From positions 55,251,284 through 55,315,283 of the forward strand of contig OX422213.1 of the NCBI GenBank assembly GCA_949130495.1: 64,000 nucleotides of DNA, in the 5' to 3' direction. Under the pieces are notes generated by a model, which saw only the letters and a list, made by a program, of their open reading frames with translations, had not been told where the DNA came from and made no database searches. The DNA is from Sambucus nigra. Taxonomy: Eukaryota > Streptophyta > Magnoliopsida > Dipsacales > Adoxaceae. Positions 59,452 through 64,000 of this stretch are shown one piece after another; the first letter of the stretch is position 1, and every line of letters starts with the position of its first letter. Both the position numbers and the translations under genes were made by a program.

Positions 59452-59639
59452 TCTGTCTGTGTGTGCTCATGCAGTTTGGTGTTATTTTGTAAAACTGAAG
59501 AGTAGTTGAGAATACTCTCGGTAAGAAGAGACATATGAGGGTGTTTGTGTAAAAGTTTGAAATATAAATATTTATTATGTAATTGATGAAAAAAGAGAGT
59601 AAAAAAGTTTATATTTAATTGTTGATTTTTTTTAACTTA

Positions 59640-60199
59640 TGAATTCTATATTCCTGTTGATGCTCTTTACTGATTATGAAATGGAGATCCTTCGGTCTGC
59701 TGATTCCAGACGTTGTGTGTTCTTCTCTTTGTGATGGTTCTTGGCTCAGTTGCATTATTCTTTGGGTTCCATGTTTAAAGGTTTTTGCTGAAGATTTTTG
59801 GGTTTTGAAGGTTACAACTCTTTTCTTGATTGTTCAACTCAGTGGGTTGTGTAAGTTGCGTTATGGTTGCTGGGTTTGAATGTTGTAGTTGATGATTTGC
59901 GATGACTGGTTTCCTCAAGATTGATGGTTAGTGGCCGACAAGGTTTTCTTTGTGCCTGGTTGGGATTGGTCGGTTAGGAGGTGGTTATTGTATTGTGTAC
60001 GTGTCTTTTATGTTTGACAGCTGGTGGGTTGTGTTTTGATTAGGTTTGTTGGGTTGGGTGGTTTTCCATGGGCTGTTGGGTTGTTTTGGGTTTGGGATTG
60101 GATCTCAGGTGGTTCGGTTGTATTAGTTTGGGCTTTTTTGTATATCTTTGTTTGGCTTTTGCCTTTGGTTAATAAATTACATATTACCAAAGAAAAAAA
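59640..60199 (+). mobile_element. Possible 5'-truncated LINE 3' end
   Basis: GT-rich sequence ends GGTTAATAAATTACATATTACC followed by AAAGAAAAAAA. This recalls the 3' untranslated tail of plant L1 LINEs (TTAATAAA, then a pyrimidine bridge and poly-A). No coding motif or target duplication was found. Confidence 0.3.
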
Positions 60200-61071
60200 T
60201 GGTATTCTTTATTTTTTTTATCTGTTTTTTTAATATTAAAGTCATCACAGTATTAACACATTATTGTTGGGATCCTACATTGATCAACCGAGAGATTTTT
60301 TAAACAACAGAATGTCAGTCCAAAATTTTTAAAATGTTGACATAGTGATGTAAAAAAATCTTTTTGACTTATGGAAGTATTACACATTTCATGATATTCA
60401 TAGAAAAGTTATCTCAAAATTATTTATTTTGATATTTTAAAAAAATAAAATTATATTTGACAGTTTTAAATGGTTTAATATTAGTCAATTTTTTTTTAAA
60501 ATATCAGAATAAGTCTTTTGGGGATAATTATAAAAAATGACAAACTCCAAAGTACCAAAAGTGATGGAACTAGAGAAAATATCTTGAGGGAAATGAACTG
60601 AATCAATATCTGGACCAAACAAAATAGAAAATATTGTCAGCTACCCAAAGAATACAAGAACTGGTCGCACTGCTTGAGGCAAATGCGGGGCCCGCTTCAA
60701 ATGTTTCAAGCAGACAAAGTCATCATTATATCTTATAAGATCGAATATAAAAAGTATCTTAAATAATTTTTAATAAACATTTAGTTTAAGCATTTTTATT
60801 TTATTTCAAAAAGTTCTTCAAGTACCTATTTAAGCAAATATTATTTTATTTTGAAAATTCTGGTTAGCGATATGTCAAGGAATTTTTTGGAACAAGTAAA
60901 AAGATTTGCACTAAACATGTTGGTATTATCTTATAAGTTTGCATTATAATTATCAAATTGGACCCGTTGTGTAGTACACTTACCAAAGAAGTATGTGCAC
61001 TCATAAATCCAAAATAGGACATTACCAGTGTATATGTATTAAAAAATGAGTGTATGTATATATATATATAT

Positions 61072-61100
61072 ACTCGCGGATGCCCGTGTCGAGGGCACGA
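61072..61100 (-). other. Inverted Helitron-3'-like terminus
   Basis: On the minus strand GTGCCCTCGACACGGGCATC leads to CGCGAGT, then TA repeats. It mirrors the Helitron 3' end at 61502-61530 (ACTxxxxxATGCCCGTG shared on reading both inward). Together they bracket a 459-bp segment with (TA)n on both sides. Confidence 0.5.
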
Positions 61101-61501
61101 CGATAAATTTACCCCGTGATAAAAACTCGGCCCATATTATCATGATGGCTTTCAACTTTAGTGCACATCAAAATGTCATGTATAGTTGTTGTGAGCAAAT
61201 GAATAACATGTCATATTAGTCGAGGTTTACCACACTATTACGTATAGTCCTTGGGATATTACATCAGTGTCATTGGCAACGGTGAAATTATCATAGTACA
61301 CTTTCGACGTACACATCAATGTTGTTGGCACGGTTCCTATCAATGACGTACACTTCGTTTTGTTAGGAAACTATTTTTTTCATTTTTCAATCACGTACTT
61401 TGAAAATTTCATACCATATGTTATTTCAAAAACTGTTTATTCATTGTGAACTAAATACGACGTATGTTTTATCAATGACGTACACTTTCTAAAATTAGTG
61501 T

Positions 61502-61517
61502 CGTGCCTTCAGGCACG
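61502..61517 (+). other. Helitron 3' hairpin
   Basis: CGTGCC and GGCACG pair around a TTCA loop, 12 bases before the terminal CTAG. It is the conserved Helitron terminator structure. Confidence 0.8.
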
Positions 61518-61529
61518 GGCATATCCTAG

Positions 61530-62401
61530 TATATATATATATATACCGAACTCCAAAGGCTCTTATGTTGAAGTATCGTCCCTCACCTACAGTTATAAAT
61601 ATCATTCTAAGGAAACAACCTCCCCACTCGATGGTTTATAAATTCAATCTCATTTGCTATAAGATAAAGAAAGTTTGGGCTATATGGATTTACTTGCATA
61701 TTAGGCCACACACAAAAAGATTCACTTTTTACCAAGTTTTATCTTATTTAAATTAAAATGAACATGAAATGGTGACATGAAGCGAGATTCCAAACCAAAA
61801 AAGAAAGAAGAGAAATAGAGAAAAAAATCCCTATTGGGCAAAACCTTAAATTCAACACTATTAAAGATAAGACAAACACACAACGAGTTACAAACTAATT
61901 AGAGATCAACTAATTGTATCGCACACAAGTCTTTGAATATTCAATAAAAATGATGCAGTTTAGCACCACCCACAGGAAGAAGATCTTCCCTCGGTATCTG
62001 AAGCACACTATATATATGAGTTACTTAAGTCTAATATATAGGAGCTTATCTACTTTTGAAAAAGAGACAAAATTTGTGTCATCCTTAATTTTACACTAAG
62101 CCTCATTGCCTCTCTAAGATTTAAAATTGTCTACATCAACAAGAAGATGGTTCTACAGGTAGAAAACCAACACACAACACACAACACACTATGATTGCAT
62201 ATATTAAGTTGCATTTTTCATATATTAGCGGGGTGTGTGAGTTAACAATTGGATTAAAATGATTTTCTACAATTTTTAATAATTTTTATGAATTTTTTCA
62301 ACATTAAAAACCATTTTCTAAAAATAATTTTAGGATTTTAAAAATGTTTGGGGCTGATTTTATATATTCAAAAGTTCCTAAAATTTGGGTTGGGTAGAAA
62401 C
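61530..62401. other. Unassigned AT-rich stretch
   Basis: A (TA)n tract at 61530-61545 follows the Helitron. No supported gene was seen. Confidence 0.4.
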
Positions 62402-62734
62402 TGAAAGCGACAGAGAATATTGGGGTAGCAATTGAGATTAATTTGAAATTCAAAACACGCGTTTGTAAGTTAATCTAAGCCATACACATGTTGCACTTAG
62501 AACGGTTGGATTTGTGTTTGTTTACACTCACATACCTAAGATTCATTTATCATCTTTGGATCAATCCTTATCAATGGTCTGCATGAGTTTAAGCTTAATC
62601 CCAATACCATCCGTTTGAACCAATCAACACTTGTTTAATTGCGGTTCATTGACAACCGTAAGATTTGAATTCAAACTTTCGATTAAATCTCGGCCATTAA
62701 TTTGAGACCTTCTTCCAGATCCATCCATTGTTAT

Positions 62735-62742
62735 TATAAATA
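62735..62742 (+). promoter_or_regulatory. LTR TATA box
   Basis: TATAAATA lies about 1.24 kb upstream of the LTR end, followed by a purine-rich leader starting near 62770. It is a likely RNA polymerase II promoter for the element. Confidence 0.5.
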
Positions 62743-63342
62743 TGAGCCTTCGTACTTTCAATTACAATATTTGGAAACCTTAGGGTTTGAGAGAAAAAAG
62801 AGAGAGAAAAATAAAACTCGAGAGAAAATACAAAACCTAAACCAAACTCTGTCCATTTTATTTAAGAAAAATACCTTTGAGAGTTTTAGGGTTTCTAGTT
62901 CGTTGAGTTATCCATCCTCTTTGGTTTTAATATATTTTCCAATACCTTCACTCTAAATCAGAACTCGTTTCTAAATATTGAAACTAGTAGATTTGATTTC
63001 AACGTGATACACTTACATAGGTGTTAGATCTAATTTCTTTATCAAGAAATCATACTCTCTTGTTGGATTCATTGCTTATATGTTTTATTTTGTTTAAATC
63101 CAACACTCTCTTATTTTTGTTTTACAAAATTGATTTGATGGTTTCAAGGTTCAGATCTAAGTTTTCATTTTAAAAAGCATGTAGATAAATAAAGATTCGA
63201 AGAATCTCATTTTTAAAGGAACTCTAGAACAAAGATCTGAAAATCAGTTATCTAAAAAAAAACTAATTTTAGTATTGTAAAATCCTGCATATCATTCTTA
63301 GAAGAATCTTATAATTTGTAGGATATTTATTTGTATAAGAGA

Positions 63343-63352
63343 GTGTGTGTGT

Positions 63353-63409
<57 letters not shown>
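63343..63409. repeat. (GT)n microsatellite inside the LTR
   Basis: About 33 GT dinucleotides with one A interruption near 63357. Confidence 0.97.
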
Positions 63410-63410
<1 letters not shown>

Positions 63411-63983
63411 ATATGTTTAGGCACTACACAAATAAACACTGTCACACAACAGCAATGAAATTATGTGTTGGTTGAGAGATTTCAACTTTTGAGTCGATGT
63501 AAAGAATGAGATTAAGGAGACAAGTTGCTGAATGACGAGAAATCAATTCAGAGCCTCAACAGTTGGAGTTACCTAATGGAGATGGTATAACTTATTAACT
63601 TAGATTTAGGTCTGTATTGCGTGTTTAAGTGTAATTTCTTGCTTGTACCTTAAAACTTATTCTAGTGGATTTTTATTTTGAGGTGTAAAGACCTCCATAG
63701 ATGTTTCCCTATTTGGGTGGTGTTTTACCACGTTAAAATTCTTGTGTACTATGCATGTTTTCTAATTATCTCATCCCTACTTCTATACTGCTACTTTAAC
63801 TAAAAATTAGTTTTGGTTTTCAAAACATGTTCACTATTATCTGATATAACTCATTCATAACGTTTTCTAAATACATCTTGTGTTATTTAGTTTGTTTTCT
63901 AAAAGAGTTTCTTCAAGAAATAATTTTAGAACCTAATAGACTTCTTTAACTTGTGTTAAACATCTTAGTTAGGAATTTTCAAT

Positions 63984-63995
63984 TGGTATCAGAGC
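63984..63995 (+). other. Primer-binding site (initiator Met tRNA)
   Basis: TGGTATCAGAGC matches the 3' end of plant Met tRNA without mismatch, two bases after the LTR. The coding part of this element lies beyond the window. Confidence 0.9.
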
Positions 63996-64000
63996 AAGGC

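Larger units (their letters stand above)
58679..61529 (+). mobile_element. Non-autonomous Helitron, about 2.85 kb
   Basis: The 5' end is TCTATATAATAAGG after an A; the 3' end is CGTGCC-TTCA-GGCACG hairpin, then GGCATATC and CTAG, followed by T. Helitrons start TC, end in a hairpin plus CTRR and insert between A and T, all met here. No Rep/helicase is present. The interior carries a T-rich acceptor-like TTTTGCAG before about 180 bp of open sequence (59180-59380), a (TC)n tract and a LINE-like tail, which could be captured fragments. Confidence 0.7.
62402..63981 (+). repeat. 5' LTR of an LTR retrotransposon continuing past the window
   Basis: The right end is fixed by TTTTCA at 63976-63981 followed two bases later by a perfect primer site. 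A TATA box (TATAAATA) at 62735-62742 and a GA-rich leader downstream mark the promoter. The left end is a guess: TGAAAG at 62402 would pair with the TTTTCA end as a short inverted repeat, giving about 1.58 kb. The LTR contains a (GT)n tract. Confidence 0.5.

Noticed and set aside
1..64000. An intact novel host gene cluster or defence system
   Set aside because: All recognisable coding sequence belongs to transposable elements and is broken; nothing supports a host system.

Overview
The window is a transposon-dominated stretch of a plant nuclear genome, most likely an angiosperm with a large genome. The evidence is AT-rich sequence, plant-type LTR retrotransposons of several lineages (Tat, an Athila-like element, a chromovirus gag, a Copia- or LARD-type LTR with an initiator-Met primer site), L1-type LINEs, tRNA-derived SINEs, hAT-type and fold-back DNA elements and a Helitron. 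The species cannot be named. No intact host gene, tRNA or rRNA is recognisable. Every recognisable coding region belongs to a mobile element and is broken by stops or frameshifts.

Layout. 1-1736 is the end of a non-coding LTR element whose relative lies inverted at 13413-21993. 1853-3484 is a fold-back element with a SINE in one arm. 3833-5330 is a tandem duplication with a second SINE in one copy. 7620-10800 holds minus-strand coding remnants, one resembling a plant mobile domain. 11905-12880 is a TIR element with an hAT-type MITE nested inside it. 13413-21993 is the LARD-like element, carrying a minisatellite that is split by a 5'-truncated LINE. 22000-22540 is another LINE scrap.

24365-54879 is a nest of elements. 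A minus-strand Tat element (LTRs about 415 bp) carries a plus-strand extra ORF split by a solo LTR (26040-28986), and its reverse transcriptase is split by an Athila-like non-autonomous element (34567-51395). That element in turn contains a second, plus-strand Tat element (39151-51145). A deletion with a short templated filler fuses the two truncated 3' LTRs at about 51145. Both Tat elements have an antisense ORF between pol and the 3' LTR; in the inner one it can be read as three exons. The inner element also has a 129-bp tandem array of about nine units next to it.

54880-64000 holds a gag remnant, PBS and LTR of a minus-strand chromovirus-like element, a Helitron (58679-61529) with an inverted Helitron-like end inside it, and at the right edge a plus-strand LTR followed by a perfect Met-tRNA primer site, so an element continues beyond the window.

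The clearest scientific interest lies in the antisense spliced ORFs and satellite-like array of the Tat elements, the internal empty-site comparison for the SINE, repeated filler duplications at deletion junctions, and the Helitron with two opposed 3'-like ends. All coordinates and alignments were made by eye; boundaries without a target-site duplication are approximate.
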